Shown piece by piece: positions 31,962 to 40,276 of a DNA stretch of 53,932 nt. The DNA is from Actinoplanes siamensis (GTDB lineage Bacteria > Actinomycetota > Actinomycetes > Mycobacteriales > Micromonosporaceae): positions 1 through 53,932 of the forward strand of contig NZ_BOMW01000047.1 of the NCBI RefSeq assembly GCF_016862395.1, read 5' to 3'. The notes under the pieces were generated by a model. That model saw nothing but the letters and a program-made list of their open reading frames with translations. It did no database searches and was not told the origin of the DNA. The position numbers and the translations under genes are program-made. Numbering within the stretch: position 1 is the stretch's first letter; each line of letters begins with the position of its first letter.

Positions 31962-33608
31962 GTGGATCTGGTCGAGCAGCGGGTGGGTGATCGCGAGAAG
32001 CGGCGGCTGGCCGTGTTGCACGAGTACCGCCTGCTCGACGCGCCAGCCGGCGACGAGCTGGAGGCGGTGGTCCGGGTCGCGGCCACGGTGGCCCGCGTGC
32101 CGACCGCCACGCTCAACCTGATCGACGAGAACCGGCAGTGCCAGCTCACCACTGTCGGCTTCGAAGGCGGGATCTCGGCCCGCTCCGACTCGATGTGCGC
32201 GGTCCGGTTCGAGAGCGGCGAGTTCACCTACGTCCCGGACGCCCGCCTCGACCCGGCCTACCGCGCCAACCCGTGGGTCACCGGCGTGCTCGCCGGCGTG
32301 CGCTTCTACGCCTCCGCACCGCTGGTCACCCCGGACGGGTACGCGCTCGGCTCGCTCTGCGTCTTCCACGACCAGCCGCACACCCTGGACGCCGGGCAGG
32401 TGGCCCGGCTCAAGGACCTGGCCCAGGTGATCGTGGCGCTGTTCGAGCGCCGCCGGCAGGCCCGCATCAACGCGGAGCTGGCCGAGATCGCCGAGGCCCG
32501 GCAGCGCTGGACCGACACGCTGCTGGACACCATCGACGTGGCGGTCGTCGCCTGCGACCGTGACGGGCGGCTCAACCTGTTCAACCGCGCCGCCCGGCAG
32601 TGGCACGGGCTGGACGCGGATCCGTCCGCCGACCCGAGCGAGTATGCGAGCAGGTACTCGCTCTTCGAGCCCGACGGCGACACCCCGCTGCCGGCCGAGC
32701 GCATCCCGCTGCTGCGCGCGCTGCGGGAGGGCACGGTCAGCAACGCCGAGATGATCATTCGCCGCAGCTCCGGCGAAAGCATGCACGTCACCGCGAACGG
32801 CCGCGCGCTGATCGGCCCGGACGGCACCCCGCTCGGCGCGGTGGTCGCGATGAACGACGTCACCATCGACCGCGCCCAGCAGCGGGTGATCGAGCACGCC
32901 CGCCGGGAGCTGGCCGCCGCCAACGAGGAGCTGCGCCGCTCCAACACCGACCTGAACAACTTCGCCGGCGCGGTCAGCCACGATCTGGTCGCCCCGCTCG
33001 GCGCCGTCGGCGGCTACCTGGAACTGCTCGAGGACGTCGTGCAGGGGCAGCCCCGGGAGTGGGTGGACGCGGCGTCGCGCGCGGTCACCCGGATGCGCGA
33101 CCTGATCGGCTCCCTGCTCGGGTACGCGCGTGCCGGCAGCGCCCCGATCCGGTGTGTCCGCGCCGAGCTCGGGGAGGTCTTCGACAGCGCTGTCGCCGAC
33201 CTGCACGCCGAGATCAACGCGGCGCGGGCGGCGGTGCTGGCTCCGACGCCGCTGCCGCAGGTCTCCTGTGATCCGGTGCTGGCCCGCCAACTGCTCCAGA
33301 ACCTCATCGCGAACGCGATCAAATACCGCCATCCGGACCGTCTGCCACGGGTCGAGGTGACAGCGGAGCGGGACGGGGCCGGCTGGGCGGTGACGGTGGC
33401 GGACAACGGGACGGGGATCCCGGAGGGCCAGCGGAACCGGGTCTTCGACATGTTCACCCGCGTGGAGGGGACAGCCGTGGCCGGGCACGGGATCGGGCTG
33501 TCCAGCTGCCTGCGCATCGTGGACCGGCACGGCGGCACGATCCGCGTGGCGGACAACCCCGGCGGCGGCACCCGGATCATCTTCACCCTGCCGGACCAGA
33601 GCGCCTGA
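31962..33608 (+). CDS. GAF-PAS sensor histidine kinase
   Basis: A 548-residue soluble kinase: GAF (about 20-160), PAS (about 175-300), HisKA with AVSHDLVAPLGAVGGYLELL (His near 334), and a complete HATPase_c with N-box LLQNLIANAIKYRH, G1 DNGTGIPEG and G2 GHGIGLSSC. No membrane helix. It is the intact paralogue of the gene ending 7 nt upstream (GGGGA precedes GTG 31962). No response regulator is adjacent, so its partner lies elsewhere. Confidence 0.93.
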   Translation: MDLVEQRVGDREKRRLAVLHEYRLLDAPAGDELEAVVRVAATVARVPTATLNLIDENRQCQLTTVGFEGGISARSDSMCAVRFESGEFTYVPDARLDPAYRANPWVTGVLAGVRFYASAPLVTPDGYALGSLCVFHDQPHTLDAGQVARLKDLAQVIVALFERRRQARINAELAEIAEARQRWTDTLLDTIDVAVVACDRDGRLNLFNRAARQWHGLDADPSADPSEYASRYSLFEPDGDTPLPAERIPLLRALREGTVSNAEMIIRRSSGESMHVTANGRALIGPDGTPLGAVVAMNDVTIDRAQQRVIEHARRELAAANEELRRSNTDLNNFAGAVSHDLVAPLGAVGGYLELLEDVVQGQPREWVDAASRAVTRMRDLIGSLLGYARAGSAPIRCVRAELGEVFDSAVADLHAEINAARAAVLAPTPLPQVSCDPVLARQLLQNLIANAIKYRHPDRLPRVEVTAERDGAGWAVTVADNGTGIPEGQRNRVFDMFTRVEGTAVAGHGIGLSSCLRIVDRHGGTIRVADNPGGGTRIIFTLPDQSA

Positions 33609-33746
33609 AATCCGGTTCGGTACGACCAAGCACGCGCTCGGCCACGACGGCCGGCCGCCTCGAGCGGCCTCTGGCCGCCAGCCGGGCTCGCGCGGCCGGG
33701 CTGCCTCCGGTTGCCGTTGTGGGCGGAGCTTTCTAGCCTCGGCCAG

Positions 33747-34529
33747 GTGACAGTGGATCTGTTCGATGCGTCCGCCATGTACGACGACGACTACCTGCAC
33801 TTCTTCGCCGGCCCGCCCGCGAAGGTCACCCACGGCCCGGCGGTGCCCACCGACCACGGCGGCTCGCCGACCGCCGACCGCCTCTGGCGGCTGCTGGACC
33901 TGGAGCCCGGGATGAGCGTGCTCGACGTCGGCTGCGGCCACGGCTCGCTCGCCAACGCCCTGGCCGGACGGGGCTGCCAGGTGACCGGACTCGACTTCTC
34001 CACGGTGTTCCTGGAGCGGGCCCGATCGGACGCCACCGCGCAGGGCGTGGACGTCGACTACCGGGCCGGAGACATGCGCGAGCTCCCGCGGGAGTGGACC
34101 GGGCGCTTCGACCGGCTGGTCAACTGGTCCACGGCGTTCGGGTACTTCGACGATCCCACCAACCGGCGGGTGCTGGCCGAGATGGCGCGCGTGCTCAGAC
34201 CCGGCGGCCGGCTCGCCATGGATCTGGACAACCAGATCAGGTTCCTGACCTCCTGGACGCCGTCGCGGGTCACGGTCGCCAAGGAGAACGGCGACATGCT
34301 CGTCGACAGGCATCGCCTCGACGCGCTGACCGGCCGCTTCGAGGTGGAGCGCACGGTGATCCGGGACGGGACGGTGCGGACGCTGACGTTCCTCAAGCGG
34401 CTGTTCGGCTTCCCGGAACTGCGCGACTGGTGCGTCGCCGCCGGATTCGGCGAGGTGTCGGCGTACGGGGAGGACGAGCGGCCGCTCACCGCGGAGCACC
34501 ACCGCATGGTCATCCGGGCCGTGAAGTGA
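33747..34529 (+). CDS. Class I SAM-dependent methyltransferase
   Basis: A 260-residue methyltransferase with motif I VLDVGCGHGSLANAL (about residues 56-70), GLDFS for ribose binding, and motif IV around DRLVNWSTAFGYF. It resembles bacterial methyltransferase domain 11/25 proteins; substrate unknown. GTG 33747 follows TAGCCT by 7 nt, consistent with a leaderless transcript. It converges on the MerR gene. Confidence 0.85.
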   Translation: MTVDLFDASAMYDDDYLHFFAGPPAKVTHGPAVPTDHGGSPTADRLWRLLDLEPGMSVLDVGCGHGSLANALAGRGCQVTGLDFSTVFLERARSDATAQGVDVDYRAGDMRELPREWTGRFDRLVNWSTAFGYFDDPTNRRVLAEMARVLRPGGRLAMDLDNQIRFLTSWTPSRVTVAKENGDMLVDRHRLDALTGRFEVERTVIRDGTVRTLTFLKRLFGFPELRDWCVAAGFGEVSAYGEDERPLTAEHHRMVIRAVK

Positions 34530-34621
34530 CGCCCGCGGACGCCACCGGCCGGCGGATCGGCGTCGTGAGCTGGGACGACGAACGGCCCCTCCCGGGTGGG
34601 AAGGACCGTGAGCGGTGCGGC

Positions 34622-34942
34622 TCAGCCGCTGTCGGCTGACTGTTGGCGTTGGAGTTTCCGGTTCTGTTCGAGGGCTTCCTCGAGCTGGTCCTCGAGAATG
34701 ATGATCCGGCAGGCGGCTTCCAGGGCGGTGCCCTGATCGACCATCTCCCGGGCGCGTGCGGCGAGGCGCAGCTGGTATCGCGAGTAGCGGCGGTGCCCAC
34801 CGGCCGAGCGGAACGGGGTGAACAGTCTTTCCTCGTCGAGCCGTCGCAGGAAGTCCGGCGACGTGCCGGCGATCTCCGCGGCGCGGCCCATCGTGTAGGC
34901 GGGGTAGTCGTCGTCCCCGAACATGTCGTCGGGTCGGGTCAT
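34622..34942 (-). CDS. Short MerR-family regulator
   Basis: A 106-residue protein with a MerR-type winged helix: YTMGRAAEIAGTSPDFLRRLDEERLFTPFRSAGGHRRYS at residues about 15-55 (motif split here by position: helix 1 from 16, wing near 48). A coiled-coil segment follows (about 70-100). It lacks metal-binding cysteines, so an effector other than metal, or none, is likely. ATG 34942 has GGAGA about 9 nt upstream. A strong hairpin at 34963-34988 lies in its leader. Confidence 0.82.
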   Translation of the reverse strand: MTRPDDMFGDDDYPAYTMGRAAEIAGTSPDFLRRLDEERLFTPFRSAGGHRRYSRYQLRLAARAREMVDQGTALEAACRIIILEDQLEEALEQNRKLQRQQSADSG

Positions 34943-34962
34943 ATACGAGTCTCCATGACGAG

Positions 34963-34988
34963 GACCCCGGCGCGGTTGCGCCGGGGTC
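34963..34988 (-). terminator. Strong hairpin in the leader of the MerR gene
   Basis: GACCCCGGCGC and GCGCCGGGGTC are perfect 11-bp arms around a GGTT loop, 21 nt upstream of the MerR start. It could end an upstream leftward RNA or act as an attenuator of merR. Confidence 0.7.
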
Positions 34989-35578
34989 CGGGGTTACTGG
35001 ACTGAAACACCATCACCGGCTCGTTCGCCGGTTTGTCGTGTCCGCACCCGCCGTCATGGACGGCGCGAGGTGCGAGGATCGCATAAGCGTGACCGGAGAC
35101 CACCTCTCTTCGAAGGCAACTACGGTGTCCGCCCCTGGATCCGGAACGCGATCCGTGGCGGGCGATCCAACGGTGTTCTCGCCCTCCCTTTCCTCTGTTT
35201 CCGTTGTTTCTGTGGTGCTGCTCGCCGGCGCCGGAGCCCCACGCGAATTCATGGCGCCGCACGCGTGCGACGAGCTTCTCGCTCCCGGGCACGGCCCTGA
35301 ACCCGCACTGGCCCCGCCCGGTGTTACCTGATCTCGCGGCGACGCGGGCATCGCGTCGCCGTGCCGTCGAGCGAGCCACGACGTGGTGCCGGGCCCTGCT
35401 GTAGCTCGACCGCTCTGTCGGCGTCTTCACCGGATCTTTGTCTTCACCGGATCTCTGCTGTTAACGACAGGAACTCTAGCCAACTGCCATCAGAAATTCT
35501 AGTCCTTCGGGAACAAATTTTCGGATGCGCCCGCCGCGGGCCGGATCAGGAAGGGCGCGACGTGGGTAGGGGAACGGC
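34989..35578. other. 590-bp region without a convincing gene
   Basis: Short open frames on both strands show arginine/serine-rich, shadow-like composition and no family. The last 110 bp (35470-35578) is locally AT-rich (for example GAACAAATTTTC near 35510) and probably holds the promoter of the small gene at 35579. The leftward reading of this region runs into the hairpin at 34963-34988, so an unannotated leftward RNA is possible. Confidence 0.5.
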
Positions 35579-35821
35579 ATGGCCACGAAGAACGAGGAGA
35601 GCGGCCGGCGCACCGCCGAGGCGATGCGCGCCACCGCGGAGGAGCTGGAACAGGTCGAGGCGACCATGCACGACAGCGCGCGGACGCTGCCCGACCCGGC
35701 GGCCCGGGCCCGGCTGCACGGCGTCGCGAACGAGGTCACCGCGACGGCCGCCGACATCGACCATCGCGCCGACGGCCTGCCCGCGGGCTGCCGTGGCTCA
35801 GACCCCGACTACGGGCCGTGA
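35579..35821 (+). CDS. Small helical protein of unknown function
   Basis: An 80-residue, charged, almost entirely helical protein (residues about 5-65, EELEQVEATMHDSART) ending in a short Gly/Pro tail. AGGGGAA precedes ATG 35579 at good spacing. No family recognised; such small coiled-coil proteins are common near actinobacterial stress genes. 52 nt before the MFS gene. Confidence 0.6.
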   Translation: MATKNEESGRRTAEAMRATAEELEQVEATMHDSARTLPDPAARARLHGVANEVTATAADIDHRADGLPAGCRGSDPDYGP

Positions 35822-35873
35822 GCTGCCCCACTTCGCCGCGAACCGGAAGTCCGGTGGGTTCTAGGGTCGTTCC

Positions 35874-37106
35874 GTGGATCACTTGACCGGGCGGCAACGA
35901 CGGACTGCGCTGGTGGCACTGGCCCTGGGTGGCGTGGCGATCGGCCTGACCGAGTTCGTGGCGATGGGCCTGCTTCCCGACATGGCACGCGACCTGTTGC
36001 CGGACGCGTGGGCCCGCTCGCGGGAGGACGCGGTCGCGCGGACCGGGTGGGTCATCACGGCGTACGCCCTCGGGGTGGTCGCCGGCGCACCGCTGATCGC
36101 CGCGCTCTCCGCGCGCATGCCCCGCAAGCGGCTGGTGGTCGCCCTGCTCGTGCTGTTCACGGCCGGAACCGTGGCGTCCGCGGTGGCCCCGACGTTCGGG
36201 CTGGTGCTGGTGGCCCGGTTCGTCGCGGCGCTGCCGCACGGCGCCTACTTCGGCGCGGCCGGCCTGCTCGCCGCCACGCTGATGGGGCCGGGCAGCGAGG
36301 CGCGCGGCTTCGCCACCGTGCTCGGTGGTCTCACGCTCTCCAACGTCGCCGGCGTCCCGCTGATCACGCTGGCCGGGCAGTCCGCCGGGTGGCGCGTGGC
36401 GTACCTGGCGATCGCCGCGGTCTTCCTGCTCGCGCTCTTCGCGGTGCTGGCCACCGTGCCCGAGGTGCCGATGGCTGCCGGCGCGTCGGTCGCGGCCGAG
36501 CTGCGCGCGTTGCGCCGCCCGCAGGTGTGGCTGGTGGCGCTGACCGCCGCGATCGGGTTCGCCGGGTTCTTCGCGGTGGACAGCTACATCGCGCCGGTGA
36601 CCACCGAGGTGACCGGGCTGTCCTCCGGGCTGGTGCCGTGGGTGCTGGTCGCGGTCGGCCTGGGCATGACTGTCGGGAACGCCGCGGGCGGCTGGTTCGC
36701 CGACCGGAACCTGCACCGGTCCACGCTGGTCTCGTTCGGCTCGGTCATCGTCGCGATCGTGATCTTCGCGCTGTCGGCCGGTTCACCGGTCGGGCTGTTC
36801 GTGTCGTCGTTCCTGGTCGGCGCGGCCAGCCTGTCGTTGGGCCCGGCCCTGCAGGCCCGGCTGATCACGGTGGCGCCGGGCGCGCAACTGATGGGCGCCG
36901 CTGTCAACCAGTCCGCGATGAACCTGGCCAACAGCCTGGGCGCGGCGCTCGGCGGCCTGGTGATCGCCCGTGGCTATGGCTACCTGGCGCCGGCCTGGAC
37001 CGGCGTCGCGCTGGCGGTGGTGGGGGTGGCGCTGGCCGCGACCAGCTTCGCGCTGGACCGCCAGCCGGTCGCCGACCTCGCCGCCGGTGCGTCCGGTCGA
37101 CGTTGA
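35874..37106 (+). CDS. MFS efflux transporter (AraJ/Cmr-like)
   Basis: A 410-residue, 12-helix major-facilitator protein of the DHA1 drug/arabinose-efflux group. TEFVAMGLLPDMARDL lies at the end of helix 1, RMPRKRLV in the helix 2-3 loop, and a long first periplasmic loop follows helix 1. Related proteins export chloramphenicol or sugars. GTG 35874 fits a leaderless start (TAGGGT, 6 nt, GTG). Confidence 0.85.
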   Translation: MDHLTGRQRRTALVALALGGVAIGLTEFVAMGLLPDMARDLLPDAWARSREDAVARTGWVITAYALGVVAGAPLIAALSARMPRKRLVVALLVLFTAGTVASAVAPTFGLVLVARFVAALPHGAYFGAAGLLAATLMGPGSEARGFATVLGGLTLSNVAGVPLITLAGQSAGWRVAYLAIAAVFLLALFAVLATVPEVPMAAGASVAAELRALRRPQVWLVALTAAIGFAGFFAVDSYIAPVTTEVTGLSSGLVPWVLVAVGLGMTVGNAAGGWFADRNLHRSTLVSFGSVIVAIVIFALSAGSPVGLFVSSFLVGAASLSLGPALQARLITVAPGAQLMGAAVNQSAMNLANSLGAALGGLVIARGYGYLAPAWTGVALAVVGVALAATSFALDRQPVADLAAGASGRR

Positions 37107-37210
37107 ACCCCGGTTCGCTTGCCGGCCCGCCCCCCCTCGCACCGGGGCGTTCAGGGTCCGCTGAGGCGTTGTTGGCCTGCTGTTCACCATCGGTGGCCTA
37201 CCATCCGGCG

Positions 37211-38005
37211 ATGACGGCTTCCAGCCTGCTGCCCGCACCCGACGATCCGTTCAGGTCGCCGGGGCCGCTCGATCCGCTCGCCGGCTCGCTCGCGCTGGAA
37301 GCCGGCGCCCACCTCGTCGGCACCACCGGCTCCGACGGCGCTCGCCTTGCCTGCGTGTCCACCTTCGACGGCGCGGGCCTCGCCGGCACGGCCGGTCTTC
37401 ATCTCGCGGGCGCGGCCGGTGTCCACGTCGCCGGTGCCGGCGACGCCCTTGCGTCCGGGCCGCTGACCACCGCGGCCCGGACGCTGGCCACGTCGCTGCT
37501 CGGCGACATGGGCAACCGCTGGCTGCACACCCAGGGCGTCGCCGAACGCGCCGCCGGCCTCGCCGGCCCGCTGGGCGTCGACGCCGACCTGCTCACCGCG
37601 GCGGCCTGGCTGCACGACATCGGGTACGCCGAACCGACAGTGGTCACCGGCTTCCACCCGCTGGACGGCGCCGACCACCTGACCGGCAACGGCTGGCCGG
37701 TCCGGGTGGCGGGCCTGGTCGCGTACCACTCCGGCGCCCGGTTCGTCGCCGCGGCCCGGGGCCTGAGCGAGCTGCTCGCGGCGTATCCGGACGAGCGCAC
37801 CGTGCTGGCCGACGCCCTCACCTACGCCGACCAGACCGTCGGCCCGGCCGGTCGGCGCGTGGATCCGAAGGCCCGGTATGCCGAGATGCTCCACCGGCAC
37901 GGCCCGTGCTCCTGGAACGCGCGCGTCCATCCGGCCCGCGGACCGTACCTGACGGCCGTCGCGGACCGCATCGAACACCTGCTCACTCTTCCCGACCCCC
38001 ACTGA
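37211..38005 (+). CDS. HD-domain metal-dependent phosphohydrolase
   Basis: A 264-residue protein. The C-terminal about 175 residues are an HD domain: RWLHTQGVAERA supplies the first His, AAWLHDIGYAEP the His-Asp pair, and a late Asp lies in DALTYADQT. The N-terminal about 85 residues are Gly/Ala-rich low complexity and unusual for the family. ATG 37211 fits a leaderless start (TACCAT, 6 nt, ATG). Substrate unknown (nucleotides are typical for short HD proteins). Confidence 0.8.
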   Translation: MTASSLLPAPDDPFRSPGPLDPLAGSLALEAGAHLVGTTGSDGARLACVSTFDGAGLAGTAGLHLAGAAGVHVAGAGDALASGPLTTAARTLATSLLGDMGNRWLHTQGVAERAAGLAGPLGVDADLLTAAAWLHDIGYAEPTVVTGFHPLDGADHLTGNGWPVRVAGLVAYHSGARFVAAARGLSELLAAYPDERTVLADALTYADQTVGPAGRRVDPKARYAEMLHRHGPCSWNARVHPARGPYLTAVADRIEHLLTLPDPH

Positions 38006-38025
38006 TCCGACAACCACCACCCTCG

Positions 38026-38109
38026 GCCGTTTGCGTCCGGCTGGGGTGATCGTTGTCATCGGGGTCTGGTGGCCACCATCGGTCCCAGCCGTTTGCGTCC
38101 GGCTGGGGT
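38026..38109 (+). repeat. Two exact 22-bp direct repeats, 62 bp apart
   Basis: GCCGTTTGCGTCCGGCTGGG plus GT occurs at 38026-38047 and 38088-38109, in the gene-free 179 bp between the converging HD and M20 genes. Confidence 0.85.
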
Positions 38110-38184
38110 CACCGTCAGGACCCGCGGGACGGACGGGACGCGCTGCTCCCGGTGGGGACGGGGCAGACGTCATGCAAAGTGGAT

Positions 38185-39273
38185 TCAGGGGTGTGACGTC
38201 AGGAACCGGGACAAGGCTTCGTGGTACGGCCGTAGCGAGCTGATCTCCAGGTATTCGTCCGGCCCGTGCTGGCCGTCGCCGGTCGGACCGAAAATGACCG
38301 CGCCGATGCCGAGCGGGAAGTAGAACCGGCTGTCGGCGGCGCCGTGCTTGCGCAACAGCGACCCGGGATGGCCGGCCGCCTGGACCGCCGCCCGCAGCGC
38401 CCGTACCTGAGCGGTCTCCGGATCGGCCCGGTGCGGCGTGCCCACCGCGTCCACCACCACCTCGACCCCGGGCCCGGCGATCGCGCCCAGACGTTCCGCG
38501 ATCTCGGCGGGGGAGCGGCCGGTCAGCCCGGCGTCCTCCGGCGGGTAGCGGATGTCCAGCCACGCGGTGGCGTCCGCCGGCACCTGGTTGACCGCCTCGT
38601 TGCCGGTTTCGATGCGTGCCACGTTGACCGTTGTCGTCCAGGCCTCGCCGGCCGGCGCCGGATAGCGGTCCAGCAGCCGGTTGATCGCCGTGATCACCGA
38701 GAGCAGGGCGTTGGCGCCGAGCCACGGATACGCCGCGTGCGCCGCCTGACCGGAAGCGATCAAGCGGGCCTGGACCAGCCCCTTGGACTCGGTGACCACC
38801 CGCAGCCCGCTCTGCTCGCCGATGATCACGAAGTCGCCGCGGACGCCCTGCGCCACCTGGTGCCCGGTGCCGTCGAAGCCGCCCACCTCCTCGTCGGTGA
38901 CCAGCTGCAACGCGATCGGGTACGGCAACTCGCCGGCCAGCTCGCGGAACACCGTGGCCAGCACCAGCGCGGCCACCTTCATGTCGTGCGTCCCGCGGCC
39001 GTAGAGACGGTCACCCTCCCGGCGCGCCCGGAACTGCTCCGGGGCACCGGGAACCACGTCCAGATGACCGTTGAGGATCACCCGGGGACGGCCTGGACGG
39101 TCGGGATGGGTGATCAACGCGCTGGGCTTGCCGTGCGACTCGAAGCGACGGACGTCGAAGCCCGGCCCCACCAGGTCGAGGGCGAGACCGAGGGCCCGGT
39201 GCAGGTCACCGGGCCGGTCGGCGGTGGACCGGATCGCGATCAGCGCCTCGGCGGACGCCAGCAGCTCCTCCAT
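38185..39273 (-). CDS. M20-family metallopeptidase (ArgE/DapE/CPG2-like)
   Basis: A 362-residue M20 peptidase with the co-catalytic zinc motifs: NGHLDVVPG (His ligand and Asp), GRGTHDMK (bridging Asp), TDEEVGG (catalytic Glu-Glu), and a late His near KHGAADS/HGPDEY. A dimerisation domain occupies about residues 165-275. It is an aminoacylase/deacetylase-type enzyme; exact substrate unknown. It follows the DUF1684 gene by 9 nt on the same strand, so they form an operon. Confidence 0.9.
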   Translation of the reverse strand: MEELLASAEALIAIRSTADRPGDLHRALGLALDLVGPGFDVRRFESHGKPSALITHPDRPGRPRVILNGHLDVVPGAPEQFRARREGDRLYGRGTHDMKVAALVLATVFRELAGELPYPIALQLVTDEEVGGFDGTGHQVAQGVRGDFVIIGEQSGLRVVTESKGLVQARLIASGQAAHAAYPWLGANALLSVITAINRLLDRYPAPAGEAWTTTVNVARIETGNEAVNQVPADATAWLDIRYPPEDAGLTGRSPAEIAERLGAIAGPGVEVVVDAVGTPHRADPETAQVRALRAAVQAAGHPGSLLRKHGAADSRFYFPLGIGAVIFGPTGDGQHGPDEYLEISSLRPYHEALSRFLTSHP

Positions 39274-39282
39274 CCGGCGACG

Positions 39283-40056
39283 CTACCGCGGGAGCTGCTC
39301 GCCTGCCTCCACGGCGATCGGCAGCTTGTTCTCGCGCGGCGGCAGCGGGCAGGTGGCGAACTCCGTGTACGCGCAGGGCAGGTTCGTGGCCCGGTTGAAG
39401 TCGAGCACCACCGTGCCGTCCCCGGCCGGCGCGGCGACGGTCAGGCTCCGGTTCGCCGGGTACGTCGTGACGCCCGAGGTCGCGTCCGTGAACAACACGA
39501 ACAGTGAGCCCGGAGTGCCGCCGTTGAACGCGGTCAGCGCCAGCTCCTGCCCGCCCACGGTGAACTCGATCCGTCCGGGCGACTCGTACACGTGCTCCAG
39601 GCCCTCCGCGACCGATCCCACGGTCACCGGCCGCGGCTCGTCGAACGGCACGAACCGGCCGGTCACCACCCACTTCTCGTCCGGGCTGTAGGTTGGCGTG
39701 CCGGGGTACCGCACCCGGGTCTCGTGCGAGGGGTGCCGCGGCCGGAGCACGTCGTAGCCACCGCGCCGGGCGATCTCGAGCTTCGCATCGCCGTAACCCA
39801 CGGTGATGTCACCGCGCTCCTCGATGGGCCCGAAGTGGTGCTCTCCGGCGGCGACGCCGTCCAGCTCCTCGCCGGGCGCCAGGACCACGACCACCCCGTC
39901 CGGCCCGGTGCGCCACTCGCCCGGCGCGTCCGGGAACCGCCGCGGGGTCTCGTCCAGCCAGTGCAGCCCGGTGATCGCCAGGAAACCGTGCGGGGCGGCC
40001 CGCCGTTCCTCGTGCTCGTCGTGCCACTGCTTCCACTGCTGTTCGAAGCTGCTCAT
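39283..40056 (-). CDS. DUF1684 protein
   Basis: A 257-residue protein matching DUF1684: an N-terminal WHDEHEERRAAPHGFLAITGLHWL region and the C-terminal signature DFNRATNLPCAYTEFATC, PLPPRENKLP. Members are conserved but uncharacterised, beta-rich and cytosolic. First gene of the leftward pair with the M20 peptidase; diverges from the SAM-riboswitch gene across 70 bp. Confidence 0.88.
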   Translation of the reverse strand: MSSFEQQWKQWHDEHEERRAAPHGFLAITGLHWLDETPRRFPDAPGEWRTGPDGVVVVLAPGEELDGVAAGEHHFGPIEERGDITVGYGDAKLEIARRGGYDVLRPRHPSHETRVRYPGTPTYSPDEKWVVTGRFVPFDEPRPVTVGSVAEGLEHVYESPGRIEFTVGGQELALTAFNGGTPGSLFVLFTDATSGVTTYPANRSLTVAAPAGDGTVVLDFNRATNLPCAYTEFATCPLPPRENKLPIAVEAGEQLPR

Positions 40057-40127
40057 GGATCGACCATAATCCCTACTCTCGTTATGGGATATGGCGCCGC
40101 GCTGTGACGTCTGCTAACTTCGTGACC

Positions 40128-40250
40128 AGGTCATGAGTGTCAGCGTCAAGCCCCGGCTCGCTGACCGGCAACCCTTGCGTTCGCGATGGGGTGCCCCGGG
40201 TGAGGACCGGGCCGGCGTCGACCGACGACGGCAAGCGCGGACCAGGTGGG
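40128..40250 (+). promoter_or_regulatory. SAM-IV-type riboswitch upstream of class-V aminotransferase
   Basis: The segment has the SAM-I/SAM-IV core: GGTCATGAGTG, GCCCCGGCT...CCGGCAACCC, then GGGGTGCCCCGGGTGA and closing GACC (40205-40208) pairing with GGTC (40129-40132), followed by another hairpin as in actinobacterial SAM-IV. A -10-like TAACTT (40115-40120) lies 7 nt before it. It likely lowers expression of the downstream gene when SAM is high. A second copy with the same core lies at 46298. Confidence 0.88.
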
Positions 40251-40276
40251 TCCCCCGATCTCAGCGGAGGTGTGCC

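Noticed and set aside
28538..34502. Long minus-strand frames opposite the lipoprotein, kinase and methyltransferase genes
   Set aside because: No motifs; explained by GC-rich codon bias of the plus-strand genes.
35050..35200. Possible c-di-AMP (ydaO-type) riboswitch upstream of the MerR gene
   Set aside because: Scattered short likenesses on the minus strand but I could not assemble the conserved core.
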